Under the pieces are notes generated by a model, which saw only the letters and a list, made by a program, of their open reading frames with translations, did no database searches and was not told the origin of the DNA. Shown here piece after piece: positions 33,117 to 44,815 of a stretch of DNA of 64,000 nucleotides. Position numbers and translations under genes: made by a program. Location of the stretch: positions 17,254,001-17,318,000 of the forward strand of contig OY821788.1 in the NCBI GenBank assembly GCA_963682175.1. The letters are read 5' to 3'. The stretch's first letter is position 1. Each line of letters begins with the position of its first letter. The stretch is from Triglochin maritima. Lineage: Eukaryota; Streptophyta; Magnoliopsida; Alismatales; Juncaginaceae.

Positions 33117-34424
33117 TCATGCCTCCTTGTAAATCACGTGTGGAGCAAGTCCCACCCAAAATGCATGCATGCACACTCCCATCCTCACGTATATGGTCCT
33201 TTCTTTGGCCAAAAGGATCCTTTGGCAATGATTGGATGTCATTACCACGTGGCGCGTCCTGGTTCGTGGTCTCCTTTGAGCCCTCCTTTTGTGCAAGAGA
33301 AGCTTCCACCTTTCCACATGTCCTCCCTCCTTTTCTTCCCTTCTAACACCATTGTCCCCACAAGAGACAAAATTGGATTCTGCCTTTCTACTTTTGGTTC
33401 CCAACACTTTTGGGACCACAAACCCACCCACTACCTTGTCCTTCTTGTCTCCCAAAGGCTGCCCACCCTTTCCACATGGCCTTTCCCAATTTGTCCTCTC
33501 CAAGTGGGAGGAGCACACCACTTCTTGAGCTAAGTTCAAATTTGCCTCCACTCCTCCATGTTGGCACGTAAATCCACATGGCTCATCCCCATTTGGCACA
33601 TCCTCCACATCACCCTCATCTACGTCACCCTCCTCCACATCCACATCAGCCCCTCCCTCCACGTCATCACCTTCTTCCTTGCTCCCAAGGATGGCCAAGG
33701 TAGCTCCGACGTCTTCTCCCTCCTCCCGGCCTACCTCTTCCTCCGAATCTTTCTCAAATCCATCATCCACCGCTACTACAACGGGGGCCTTCCTTCCTCC
33801 AACACCATGAGTGACATCCTTTTTCGTGGCCGGCCGTCGGCCATCCACTACCACCCACTCTTCCTTGCGCTTGATTCTCTCCTTCCCAACCGGTGGCACA
33901 TACATCTTCTTTGGGCACCTCTCTACCACATGCCCAAACTCTTCACATTTCGTGCAATACCCGGGAATCCACTCATACTCAACGGCCACCCTCGTCTCCC
34001 CTCCTTCCTCCACGCACACCTCAACCCACTTGGGGTAGTTGAAGTCGTGGTTCACCTCTACACACACTCGTGCATAGGCCAACCTCCTTCCGGATGCGGT
34101 GTGTTCATCCATGTGAAGTGGTCTTCCAAGAACACTAGCAATGGAGCTTAGATTTCTAGAGGACCAAAAACGAAGGTCCAACTCCGGCAAGCGAATCCAA
34201 ATCGGCACCGTAGTAATCTTTGCTCGCTTCATCTCAACCTTCGGTCCCCAAGCTTCGACAACTAGTGGTGCACCCCGGATGAACCACGGCTCACCCTCAA
34301 GGGCACGCTTACGGTCCTCTCCCAACGTGAAACGAAAGAGTAGGAATCCTTGGCACCGTCCTATGACCTCCAAACCTCCGACCAGCCCCCAAAGCTTGTG
34401 TAGATGGCGTTCTAATGTCGGCAA
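33117..34424 (-). pseudogene. LINE 1 ORF1 (DUF4283-like domain plus CCHC knuckle)
   Basis: An uninterrupted frame of 435 codons. It opens at a TTG, so the true N-terminus lies upstream in other frames: KRWSDLFNAGEIS and MTKLEFVPPGEK are readable at about 34525-34600, and a tag stop and shifts intervene, so the gene looks damaged at its start. Residues about 20-125 form the DUF4283-like region (RCQGFLLFRF, GAPLVVEAW, VPIWIRLPELDLRFW). CCHC lies at 157-170 (CTKCEEFGHVVERC). Residues about 210-285 are strongly Asp/Glu-rich with short repeats. ORF1 proteins of plant L1 elements bind the element RNA. The part after about residue 290 may be out of frame, since it lacks acidic or repeat character. 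Confidence 0.8.
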
Positions 34425-34843
34425 ATGTGCCTTGAAGTTGATGAAATAGCCAACTACACCTTATCCCAACGTTTGAGAGCTTCGGCCACTTCCTCTCTCG
34501 AGCACCTAGCCACCTTTCCTCCCTCCTTCTCGCCTGGTGGAACAAACTCCAACTTTGTCATGGAGATCTCGCCGGCATTGAAGAGATCCGACCATCTCTT
34601 AGGTTGAGGTGGTGAGATCCTTGCCCCCCCTCCACACGTTTTGGTGCCTCATAAGGATGCTTTCCCATGCCACCATCCCCATTTGGCTCAACCAAATGAG
34701 AAGAGCTCTCCATAGAGAGAGAGAGCACGAGATTTGGTGGAGAAATGAGTGGTTTTGGTGGAGAAATGAGAGTTTTTGGTGGAGGAAACGTGAGAGAGGG
34801 GGCAACGAAACCCTAGGGACGACTCTCATCTTTCTCTTTCCCA

Positions 34844-34859
34844 TACTCCCTCGCTCTCC
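34844..34859. repeat. TSD of LINE 1, copy at its 5' end
   Basis: The sequence tactccctcgctctcc matches the left copy at 14 of 16 positions and is followed by the expected satellite tcctccttctctc. Without the element and one TSD, the markers at 31773 and 35341 are 1171 bp apart. Confidence 0.75.
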
Positions 34860-37800
34860 TCCTCCTTCTCTCTCTTTCCTTCTCTCTCTCCTCCTCCTCT
34901 ATCTCTCCTCTCCTCGTCTCCTTCTCGCTCTCCTCCCCTCTCACCCCCATTGTCCTTCTCTCTCTCTCTCTCTCTCTCCTTATCTACTCTCCCCTTCTAC
35001 TTCTCTCCGTGTGCCCTTATTCTTCTCTCCTTGCCCTCTCACTTGTTCTCCTTCTCCCTCCTCCTCTACCCTTCCTCTCCCTACTCCTCTCCCTCCTCTC
35101 CCTCCTTCTCTTTCTCTCGTCTCTCTCCTTCTGCTTCGCTTGTCCTTCTCTCTCCTCCTCCCTCTTCTTTTCCTCTCCGCCACCTTCACTCTCTCTCACT
35201 CGTCTTGTTCTCCCCCTCTCTCCCCCTTTTCCTTCCCTCTATTTCTCTCTCTACTTCTCCTTCTCCCTCCCTCTTTCCTTCTCTCCTTCCCTTCCAGTCT
35301 CCTCTTCCTTCTCTCTCTCCTTCTCCTTGTCTTTCTCCGTCTAACTCACTTACCGACTCCCTCACTCTTTCTCCCTCTCTCCTTCTCTTTCTCTCTCTCC
35401 TCTCTCCACTTCTCGCTCAAATTCACTCTCTCCCCTTCTCCGTTTCACTCCCTCCTTGTCGCTCTCCTTCTCCCTCTCTCTCCTTCTCTATTGTTCTCGC
35501 TGCTTCTCCATCTCTCCTTGCCCTTCTCACTCTCTCCCCCTCCGTCCACCTCTCCTCTCTCTCCTTCTCCTTCTAGCTCTCTCTCTCTCCGTCCCACTCT
35601 CCTTGTTACCCACTTCCTTCTCTGTCGTCCCACACTCTCCTTCTCTCCCTCCCCTCCTTCTCCTTGTTTTTCACTCTCTTGTTGTCCCGCGCTCTCTCCT
35701 TCCCACTCCACTCTCTGATTCTCTCTTCCCTTCTATCTTCTCTCTCCTTATCCCTCACTTTTCGTCTTCCATCTCCTTCCCTCTCTCTCCTTCTCCTCTA
35801 CTTCAATACCTCTCCTTCTCTTTCCCCTTCTCCTTCTCTCTCCCTCGCTTGCCTTCTCCTCTTGCTTCTCTCCCTCTCTCTCCTTCTCCTTCCCATCTCC
35901 ACTCTTCTCCCTCTCTCCGTCTCCTTCTCTCTCATTCTTCCTCCTTCCCTTCCCCATCTCCCGCTACTTCTCTCTCCTTGTCCATCTCTCTCTCCCCTCC
36001 TCTCTCACTCTATCGTACTCTCTCGCTCTCCTCCTCCCTCTCTCTCTTTCCTTCTCTCTCTCCTCCTCCTCCTCTATATCTCCTCTCCTCGTCTCCTTCT
36101 CGCTCTCCTCCCCTCTCACTCGCATTGTCCTTCTATCTCTCTCTCTCCTTATCTACTCTCCCCTTCTCATTCTCTCCGTGTGCCCTTATTCTTCTCTCCT
36201 TGCCCTCGCTCTTGTTCTCCTTCTCCCTCCTCCTCTACCCTTCTTCTCCCTCCTCCTCTCCCTCCTCTCCCTCCTTCTCTTTCTCTCATCTCTCTCCTTG
36301 TGCTTCGCTTGTCCTTCTTTCTTCTCCTCCCTCTTCTTTTCCTCTCCGTCACCTTCACTCTCTCTCACTCCTCTCGTTCTCCTTCTCTCTCTCCCCATTC
36401 TCCTTCCCTCTATTTCTCTCTCTACTTCTCCTTCTCCCTCCCTCTTTCCTTCTCTCCTTCCCTTCCAGTCTCCTCTTCCTTCTCTCTCTCCTTCTCCTCG
36501 TCTTTCTCCGTCTAGCTCACTTCCCGACTCCCTCACTCTTTCTCCCTCTCTCCTTCTGTTTCTCTCTCTCTCCACTTCTCGCTCTAATTCACCGTCTCCC
36601 CTTCTCCGTTTCACTCCCTCCTTGTCGCTCTCCTTCTCCCTCTCTCTCCTTCTCTATTGTTCTCTCTGCTACTCCATCTCTCCTTGCCCTTCTCACTCTC
36701 TCCCCCTCCGTCCACCTCTACTCTCTCTCCTTCTCTTTCTAGCTCTGTCTCTCTCCGTCCCTCTCTCCTTGTTTACCCATTTCCTTCTTTGTCGTCTCAC
36801 ACTCTCCTTCTCTCTCTCCCCACCTTCTCCTTGTTTTTCACTCTCTTGTTGTCCCGCGCTCTCTCCTTCCCACTCCACTCTCTGATTCTCTCTTCCGTTC
36901 TATCTTCTCTCTCCTTATCCCTCACTCTTAGTCTTCCATCTCCTTCCCTCTCTCTCCTTCTCCTCTACTTCAATACCTCTCCTTCTCTTTCCCCTTCTCC
37001 TTCTCTCTCCCTCGCTTGCCTTCTCCTCTTGCTTCTCTCCCTCTCTCCTTCTCCTTCCCATCTCCACTCTTCTCCCTCTCTCCGTCTCCTTCTCTCTCCT
37101 TCTTCCTCCTTCCCTCCCTCATCTCCCTCTACTTCTCTCTCCTTGTCCATCTCTCTCTCCCCTCCTCTCTCACTCTATCGTACTCTCTCGCTCTCCTCCT
37201 CCTCCTTCTCTCTCTTTCCTTCTCTCTCTCCTCCTCCTCTATCTCTCCTCTCCTCGTCTCCTTCTCGCTCTCCTCCCCTCTCACTCCCATTGTCCTTCTC
37301 TCTCTCTCTCTCCTTATCTACTCTCCCCTTCTCCTTCTCTCCGTGTGCCCTTATTCTTCTCTCCTTGCCCTCTCTCTTGTTCTCCTTCTCCCTCCTCCTC
37401 TACCCTTCTTCTCCCTCCTCCTCTCCCTCCTCTCCCTCCTTCTCTTTCTCTCATCTCTCTCCTTCTGCTTCGCTTGTCCTTCTCTCTCCTCCTCCCTCTT
37501 CTTTTCCTCTCCGTCACCTTCACTCTCTCTCACTCCTCTCGTTCTCCTTCTCTCTCCCCCTTCTCCTTCCCTCTATTTCTCTCTCTACTTCTCCTTCTCC
37601 CTCCCTCTTTCCTTCTCTCCTTCCCTTCCCGTCTCCTCTTCCTTCTCTCTCTCCTTCTCCTTGTCTTTCTCCGTCTAGCTCACTTACTGACTCCCTCACT
37701 CTTTCTCCCTCTCTCCTTCTCTTTCTCTCTCTCTCCTCTCTCCACTTGTCGCTCTAATTCACTCTCTCCCCTTCTCCGTTTCACTCCCTCCTTGTCGCTC

Positions 37801-38323
37801 TCCTTCTCCCTCTCTCTCCTTCTCTATTGTTCTCTCTGCTTCTCCATCTCTCCTTGCCCTTCTCACTCTCTCCCCCTCCGTCCACCTCTCCTCTCTCTCC
37901 TTCTTCTTCTAGCTCTCTCTCTCCGTCCCTCTCTCCTTGTTTCCCCACTTCCTTCTCTCTTGTCCCACACTCTCCTTCTCTCTCTCCCCTCCTTCTCCTT
38001 GTTTTTCACTCTCTTGTTGTCCCGCGCTCTCTCCTTCCCACTCCACTCTCTGATTCTCTCTTCCCTTCTATCTTCTCTCTCCTTATCCCTCACTCTTCGT
38101 CTTCCATCTCCTTCCCTCTCTCTCCATCTCCTCTACTTCAATACCTCTCCTTCTCTCTCCCTCTAATTCTCTCTCTTTGTCCATCTCTCTCTCTCCCCTC
38201 CTCTCTCACTCTCTCGCTCTCCTCCTCCACCTTCTCTCTCTTTCCTTCTCTCTCCTTCTCCTCCTCTCTCTCTCCTCTCCTCGTCTCCTTCTCGCTCTCC
38301 TCCCCTCTCACTCCCATTGTCCT

Positions 38324-38357
<34 letters not shown>

Positions 38358-38426
38358 CTTATCTACTCTCCCCTTCTCCTTCTCTCCGTGTGCCCTTATT
38401 CTTCTCTCCTTGCCCTCTCTCTTGTT

Positions 38427-38846
38427 CTCCTTCTCCCTCCTCCTCTACCCTTCTTCTCCCTCCTCGTCTCCCTCCTCTCCCTCCTTCTCTTTCTCTCATC
38501 TCTCTCCTTCTGCTTCGCTTGTCCTTCTCTCTCCTCCTCCCTCTTCTTTTCCTCTCCGTCACCTTCACTCTCTCTTACTCCTCTCGTTCTCCTTCTCTCT
38601 CCCCCTTCTCCTTCCCTATATTTCTCTCTATACTTCTCCTTCTCCCTCCTCCTCTACCCTTCTTCTCCCTCCTCCTCTCCCTCCTTCTCTTTGTCTCATC
38701 TCTCTCCTTCTGCTTCGCTTGTCCTTCTCTCTCCTCCGCCCTCTTCTTTTCCTCTCCGTCACCTTCACTTTCTCTCACTCCTCTCGTTGTCCTTCTCTCT
38801 CCCCCTTCTCCTTCCCTCTATTTCTCTCTCTACTTCTCCCTCTCCC
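38427..38846 (+). repeat. 210-bp tandem duplication within a monomer
   Basis: The block beginning ctccttctccctcctcctct occurs at 38427 and again at 38637. Both copies run through the ctgcttcgcttgtcc and gtcaccttcact islands to the tacttctcc motif. The second copy has a short deletion and private substitutions (ttgtctcatc, ctccgccctc). Confidence 0.8.
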
Positions 38847-40908
38847 TCCCTCTTTCCTTCTCTCCTTCCCTTCCAGTCTCCTCTTCCTTCTCTCTCTCCT
38901 TCTCCTTGTCTTTCTCCGTCTAGCTCACTTACCGACTCCCTCACTCTTTCTCCCTCTCTCCTTCTCTTTCTCTCTCTGACCTCTCTCCACTTCTCGCTCT
39001 AATTCACTCTCTCCCCTTCTCCGTTTCACTCCCTCCTTGTCGCTCTCCTTCTCCCTCTCTATCCTTCTCTATTGTTCTCTCTGCTTCTCCATCTCTCCTT
39101 GCCCTTCTCACTCTCTCCCCCTCCGTCCACCTCTCCATTCTCTCCTTCTCCTTCTAGCTCTCTCTCTCCGTCCCTCTCTCCTTGTTTCCCCACTTCCTTC
39201 TCTCTCGTCCCACACTCTCCTTCTCTCTCACCCCTCCTTCTCCTTGTTTTTCACTCTCTTGTTGTCCCGCGCTCTCTCCTTCCCACTCCACTCTCTGATT
39301 CTCTCTTCCCTTCTATCTTCTCTCTCCTTATCCCTCACTCTTCGTCTTCCATCTCCATCTCCTTCCCTCTCTCTCCTTCTCCTCTACTTCAATACCTCTC
39401 CTTCTCTTTCCCCTTCTCCTTCTCTCTCCCTCGCTTGCCTTCTCCTCTTGCTTCTCTCCCTCTCTCTCCTTCTCCTTCCCATCTCCACTCTTCTCCCTCT
39501 CTCTGTCTCCTTCTCTCTCCATCTTCCTCCTTCCCTCCCCCATCTCCCTCTACTTCTCTCTCCTTGTCCATCTTTCTCTCCCCTCCTCTCTCACTCTATC
39601 GTACTCTCTCGCTCTCCTACTCCTCCTTCTCTCTCTTTCCTTCTCTCTCCTCCTCCTCCTCTATCTCTCCTCTCCTCGTCTCCTTCTCGCTCTCCTCCCC
39701 TCTCACTCCCATTGTCCTTCTCTCTCTCTCTCTCTCCTAATCTACTCTCCCCTTCTCCTCTCCGTGTGCCCTTATTCTTCTCTCCTTGCCCTCTCTCTTG
39801 TTCTCCTTCTCCCTCCTCCTCTACCCTTCTTCTCCCTCCTCCTCTCCCTCCTCTCCCTCGTTCTCTTTCTCTCATCTCTCTCCTTCTGCTTCGCTTGTCC
39901 TTCTCTCTCCTCCTCCCTCTTCTTTTCCTCTCCGTCACCTTCACTCTCTCTCACTCCTCTCATTCTCCTTCTCTCTCCCCCTTCTCCTTCCCTCTATTTC
40001 TCACTCTACTTCTCCTTCTCCCTCCCTCTTTCCTTCTCTCCTTCCCTTCCGGTCTCCTCTTCCTTCTCTCTCTCCTTCTCCTTGTCTTTCTCCGTCTAGC
40101 TCACTTACTGACTCCCTCACTCTTTCTCCCTCTCTCCTTCTCTTTCTCTCTCTCTCCTCTCTACACTTGTCGCTCTAATTCACTCTCTCCCCTTCTCCGT
40201 TTCACTCCCTCCTTGTCGCTCTCCTTCTCCCTCTCTCTCCTTCTCTATTATTCTCTCTGCTTCTCCATCTCTCCTTGCCCTTCTCACTCTCTCCCCCTCC
40301 GTCCACCTCTCCTCTCTCTCCTTCTCCTTCTAGCTCTCTCTCTCCGTCCCTCTCTCCTTTTTTCCCCATTTCTTTCTCTCTCGTCCCACACTCTCCTTCT
40401 CTCTCTCCCCTACTTCTCCTTGTTTTTCACTCTCTTGTTGTCCCGCGCTCTCTCCTTCCCACTCCACTCTCTGATTCTCTCTTCCCTTCTATCTTCTCTC
40501 TACTTTTCCCTCACTCTTCGTCTTCCATCTCCTTCCCTCTCTCTCCTTCTCCTCTACTTCAATACCTCTCCTTCTCTTTCCCCTTCTCCTTCTCTCTCCC
40601 TCGCTTGCCTTCTCCTCTTGCTTCTCTCCCTCTCTCTCCTTCTCCTTCCCATCTCCACTCTTCTCCCTCTCTCCGTCTCCTTTTCTCTCCTTCTTCCTCC
40701 TTCCCTCCCCCATCTCCCTCTACTTCTCTCTCCTTGTCCATCTCTCTCTCCCCTCCTCTCTCACTCTATCGTACTCTCTCGCTCTCCTCCTCCTCCTTCT
40801 CTCTCTTTCCTTCTCTCTCTCCTCCTCCTCTATCTCTCCTCTCCTCGTCTCCTTCTCGCTCTCCTCCCCTCTCACTCCCATTGTCCTTCTCTCTCTCTCT
40901 CCTTATCT

Positions 40909-40923
40909 ACTCTCCCCTTCTCC
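40909..40923. repeat. TSD of LINE 2, copy next to the poly(A) end
   Basis: The sequence actctccccttctcc is identical over 15 bp to 46676-46690. It precedes the T run that is the A tail of the - strand element. Confidence 0.9.
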
Positions 40924-41111
40924 TTTTTTTTGCAAAGCAAAAGGGAGGCTTTAGTCTCTAAATTCTATTGATGAATTATTGTTTACAACCTACAAAATTG
41001 AGCACTAAGCGTGCGGGTTTATGCCTTATGCATAACCGGTCGCTACTACAAAAGTATTACAAGCATGCTTACATCTTTCAAAAGAATTGCTGTCCTATTT
41101 CCTATCCTATC
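40924..41111 (-). other. LINE 2 3' UTR and poly(A) tail
   Basis: From the ORF2 end to the T run there is no coding frame. The terminal motif in element orientation is aatttagagac...gcctcccttttgctttgc followed by A8. It is similar in layout to the LINE 1 end, which supports one family recognised by the same machinery. Confidence 0.75.
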
Positions 41112-41459
41112 CTATTTCCATTTGTCTTCAAATTTCTGGAATTCCTCCTCATTCTTTGCTATGTCCTTCACTTTTCCTCCTAAGCACCGTAGCATATCCT
41201 TGATTGCTTCAACTACCTCCCCCGGTTTCTTCTTGTCCCCCTCAAAAATTCTTCGGTTGCGTTCTTGCCAACATTCATGGATCATGGCATTGAACGCCCA
41301 CCTTCGTTCTAGAGCCTCTATGCACCCCCCTCTTGCATGGACAATGCGATTTGCTTCCCCCACAATCGAGCTTGCGATGTTGGGGCTGACGTGATGGCAT
41401 GCTAGGAGGCTTCCCCAAACCTCTCTAGCAAACGAGCACCTCCAAAATAGATGCTCCAT
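41112..41459 (-). pseudogene. LINE 2 ORF2, extreme C-terminus
   Basis: This frame continues the zinc-binding reverse-transcriptase-associated domain: MEHLFWRCSFAREVW completes the CVLC...H...C pattern begun in the preceding frame. It ends FQKFEDKWK. A shift near 41455-41470, close to a G4 run, separates it from the upstream part. Confidence 0.85.
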
Positions 41460-42328
41460 ATCCTCCCCATGTCCTCACAAAGGACACAAGTCGGGTCAAG
41501 CTTTGCACCCCTTTGGTTCATGAGCTTCTTCGTGAGTAGTCGTCCCCTCATTGCCCGCCAAGCCGTGAGTGAGTGTTTAGGGATGCCATGCTTGTGCCAC
41601 ACCATATGAGCCCAACTCACTTCATTTCCCGGTGCCTTTACCCACTTCCAAACCTCCTTCATGCCGAGGATGTTTCCATTTCCATTCAGCCTTGTCGGTT
41701 TGTCCACTCCACCTAAGATGGGGAGGCCTTTGATCTTGGTCCAAAGTGTCTCCATGATGCTCGATTTAGGATAAGGGAGGCTCCACTCACCATTCCTAAT
41801 GAAGTATGCAACATTCGTGTCCCAAGGTACTCCTAACTCGTAGTGTAGCCGCTCTCCCCAAGGTTCAACTTGTAAAGGTTCCCCGCACCAAGGAAATTGG
41901 AAAAATCGGATGTGTTCCCCATTTCCCACATTGTATTGAATATGCCTTCTTGCAATTTCCCAGACACTAAGTATCCCACGCCAAGCCCATGAAGATGTAG
42001 CCGGCGGTCGTGCTAGCCAAATGGATCGATTTTTAAGATATTTGTGACGCATACACTTCACCCACAAAGAGGGACCATCATTTATCATGAGCCAAAAGAG
42101 CCTAAGCAGCCGCACATCATTCCATTCCGTGAGTTTCTTGAGGCCAAGCCCCCCTTCCTTCTTCGGGGTACAAACATCCTTCCAAGCTACCGCCACCCAC
42201 TTCTTAGGCCCACCCCAAATAAAGTGACTCATTAGGCTATCCAATTCTTGAAGTACTTTGCGAGGGACCAAGAATGCGGATGTCCAATAGATACTAAGTG
42301 ACACAAGGACACTTCGCACAAGCTCCAC
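41402..42328 (-). pseudogene. LINE 2 ORF2, region after reverse transcriptase with zf-RVT motif
   Basis: A frame of 308 codons. It starts within VELVRSVLVSLSIYW, includes FIWGG, WKDVCTPKKEGGLGLKKL and WAWRGIL, and ends in the zf-RVT-like region (WHKHGIPKHSLTAWRAM, CVLCEDM). This is the standard C-terminal part of plant non-LTR ORF2 proteins. It is separated from reverse transcriptase by a shift at about 42338-42350 and from the last part by another near 41460. Confidence 0.9.
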
Positions 42329-44345
42329 ACGCCCGGCGATGGATAGAAAGCTTTGTTGCCATGGTACTCAAGCGGGCTTTAACCTTCCTAAGTAGCTCTC
42401 CACAATGAGCCTTCCCCATACGACCAGAGAACAAAGGGAGGCCAAGGTAGGTGACCGGGAAGGCCATGTGTTCCATCCCAAGGTGTTCCACAATCCAATC
42501 ACCATGCGTCACTTCTCCACCCATGAAAATTTGGCTCTTTGAAGCACTAAATCTCAGCCCTGAGCATGCCGTGAACTCGTCAAGCACCTTCTTAATCTCT
42601 TGTGCATTATCCTTCGTAGCTTTAGCAAAGAATAACACATCATCATCAAAGAGTAAGTGTGAAATATTAACATCTCCGCAAGCTAGAGGCTCGATTCTTC
42701 CTTCCTCCACCGCTATCTTCACCATTGTGCTCAATACTTCCATGCACAAGACAAACAAGTAAGGTGCCATAGGGTCTCCTTGCCTCAAACCATTCCTTGC
42801 ACGAAATGGGGTGGAGTTTGCTCCATTGTCCGTGACGACAAAAGAAGCTTCCACGCAAGCCATAATGACCTTCCTCCATTTGGCCGGAAAACCAAACCTC
42901 ACCATAACTTGATCTAAGAAAGCCCATGATATGGAGTCGTAGGCTTTCCTAATGTCCAACTTGATGCACATACGTCCCCGTCCTCTCTCAAGATGAAGGT
43001 TGTGGCAAAGCTCATGTGCAAGTAGTATGTTATCACCGATCCTCCTTCCATGGACAAAAGCACTTTGATTCTCCCCAACAAGCCGTGGCAAGAGACCCTT
43101 CAACCGGTTCGCAAGCACCTTTGCAATGAACCGATACATCATGTTGCAAAGAGCTATAGGCCTATAGTCTTCTACCATAGTGGGAGCCATCTTCTTCGGA
43201 ATGATTGTGATGGAGGTGTAATTCAATTGTGTTAGCATCTTCCCATTACTCAAACATGAGTCAACGGCTTTGAACACATCTCTCTTGATTATCCCCCAAG
43301 CCGCCTTGAAGAATTTTGCATTGAATCCATCTGGACCCGGTGCCTTGTCCACATTTGCATTCAACACCACGTCCTCCAACTCTTTCATGTCCAACTTGCG
43401 AACTAGGCTCTCTCCTTCCATTTGGTCGAGTTGGGGCAAGACAATGGAGGCTGAAATGGGTTGAACCTGAAAATCATTAGCAAACAAGTTAGCAAAAAAC
43501 CTCCGGAACGCATCCCGGATTTCGCCCTCCTCCTCAAAGGAATGCACTCCCTCACACACTCTCCTCACTTTGTTGGTGGCTCTCCTCAATCGAAGGTGTG
43601 CATGGAAGAACCTTGTATTTCGGTCACCCTCCTTTAACCACCTAACTCGCGACTTTTGACGTATAATGGACTCCTCATGCTCTAGAATCTTAGGTAGCTC
43701 AGATTTTGCCTTCACCTCCGCACGCGCAAGATCTTCATCCCCCGGGGAGGCCAGCCTAAGCTTTCTCGCCTCCGCAAGGGTATTCGTGGCTTCCCCCACC
43801 TTATGTATAATGTTGTTGAATGTCTCCTTGCTCCATTGTTTGAGTGCTTCTTTGACTTCCTTTAATTTTGCCACTACACGAAACATCGGGGTACCATTCA
43901 CTAGAGTAGTCCACGCTCCTTGAACCACCTCACTAAAGTCCTCATGTTCCACCCAATGATTTTCAAACCGAAACATTCGGTTCTTTCTCATCCCCGTCCC
44001 CTCCGTAGTTAAGGTGAGCATCGCGTGATCACTCAAGTCTTTCTCCCCCACCAAGTAGAAAGAATCCGGGAATGTCTTAAGCCAAGCATTTGTCATCAAT
44101 ATGCGGTCAATCTTGGTCTCAATTCGTGCACTTCCTTCGGAAGAATTTGACCACGTATATTCCCCCCTGGTTGAAGGCATTTCAATGAGATGGAGGGAAT
44201 CAATGCAATCGTTAAAATCCTTTGTGGCACCCTCATTCATTCCTCCTCCTCCGCATTTTTTACTCGCCCTCGGGATGCAATTGAAGTCCCCCCTACGATC
44301 CAAGGCTTCCCAACGCATGGAGCAACGGAGGCAAGGTCTTCCCAC
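42294..44345 (-). pseudogene. LINE 2 ORF2, endonuclease C-terminus and reverse transcriptase
   Basis: A frame of 683 codons. The first part carries GDFNCIP, TWSN and DHAML, the end of the apurinic-type endonuclease with its catalytic Asp/Asn and Asp-His residues. The reverse transcriptase follows: GPDGFNAKFFK, YRPIALCNMMYRFIAKVLANR, ENQSAFVHGRRI, CIKLDIRKAYDSISW (first Asp) and NGLRQGDPMAPYLF. The active-site box at 42639-42647 is FDDD, where relatives usually have FADD; the two catalytic Asp are kept. It leaves frame near 42345. Confidence 0.9.
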
Positions 44346-44701
44346 AACACCCTTCTCTCCACATGCCCATTTGCGCCATAGATTGCCGTGAGATCAAAGC
44401 TTATTCCCTCTCTTTTCAGCCATCCTTGAAAGTGGAGAAGTTGCGTGGATTCAAATGTAACATGTAGGTCAACCACTTGATCATTCCAAAGGACAAGAAT
44501 TCGGCCGGAATCCACCACAACACTATTTGCCGCCCAAGCATGTGGCCATATTGCACGTTTGAATTTATCCAAATTCTTCATCTTCACTTTGTGTTCAAAA
44601 AGACAAACCACCTCCGCGTGTGCCTCCTTAATTCGACCCCTAATCATAAGTGCACGACCGGGTCCATTAGCACCGCGCACATTCCACATAAGGGTATTCA
44701 T
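44288..44701 (-). pseudogene. LINE 2 ORF2 start, endonuclease N-terminus
   Basis: ORF2 starts at the ATG at 44701 with MNTLMWNVRGANGPGR, the usual opening of plant LINE endonucleases. It continues with the catalytic Glu in CLFEHKVK (relatives mostly have ETK) and IYGANGHVERR. A length change in the G6 run at 44288-44293 (C on +) breaks the frame just before GDFN, and the reading resumes in the 42294-44345 frame. Confidence 0.9.
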
Positions 44702-44815
44702 GGGTTTAAGGTTTGGGGACGAGCCCCTCTTCCTCCATGCGTTGACTTTTGTTGCACCAAACCCTTCTCCCTTATTGCTTTGAACACTTCGGGTTGTGGT
44801 GAGATGGACTCCAAA

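Larger units (their letters stand above)
32463..34843 (-). mobile_element. LINE 1: L1-type element carrying ORF1 but no ORF2
   Basis: A 2381-bp insertion on the - strand with a 10-nt A tail (T run at 32463-32472) and a 14/16 TSD. It encodes an ORF1 protein closely similar to that of LINE 2 (shared MDEHTASGRRLA and VEYEW motifs). The 3' ends of the two elements are also similar (aatttag, then ccctttt, then gcaaaaaa). There is no endonuclease or reverse transcriptase sequence. Between ORF1 and the tail lies about 640 bp with a 108-codon frame. The 5' end extends well upstream of ORF1, so missing ORF2 is not ordinary 5' truncation. It resembles the half-LINE type of non-autonomous element, which would need ORF2 protein from a relative. 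Confidence 0.8.
34860..40923 (+). repeat. Polypyrimidine satellite, segment 4 (about 5 monomers)
   Basis: Markers begin at 35341 (variant ctaactcact), 36512, 37675, 38920 and 40096, with spacings of 1171, 1163, 1245 and 1176 bp. The 1245-bp unit has a loss of about 180 bp near 38155 and a 210-bp tandem duplication at 38427-38846. No gene is seen. Confidence 0.95.

Noticed and set aside
33558..34151. Antisense frame of 197 codons over LINE 1 ORF1 (and a similar one at 45662-46498 over LINE 2 ORF1)
   Set aside because: These mirror the ORF1 coding strand, which is Glu/Asp/Gly-rich and leaves the antisense open. The sense strand has the CCHC and DUF4283-like motifs.
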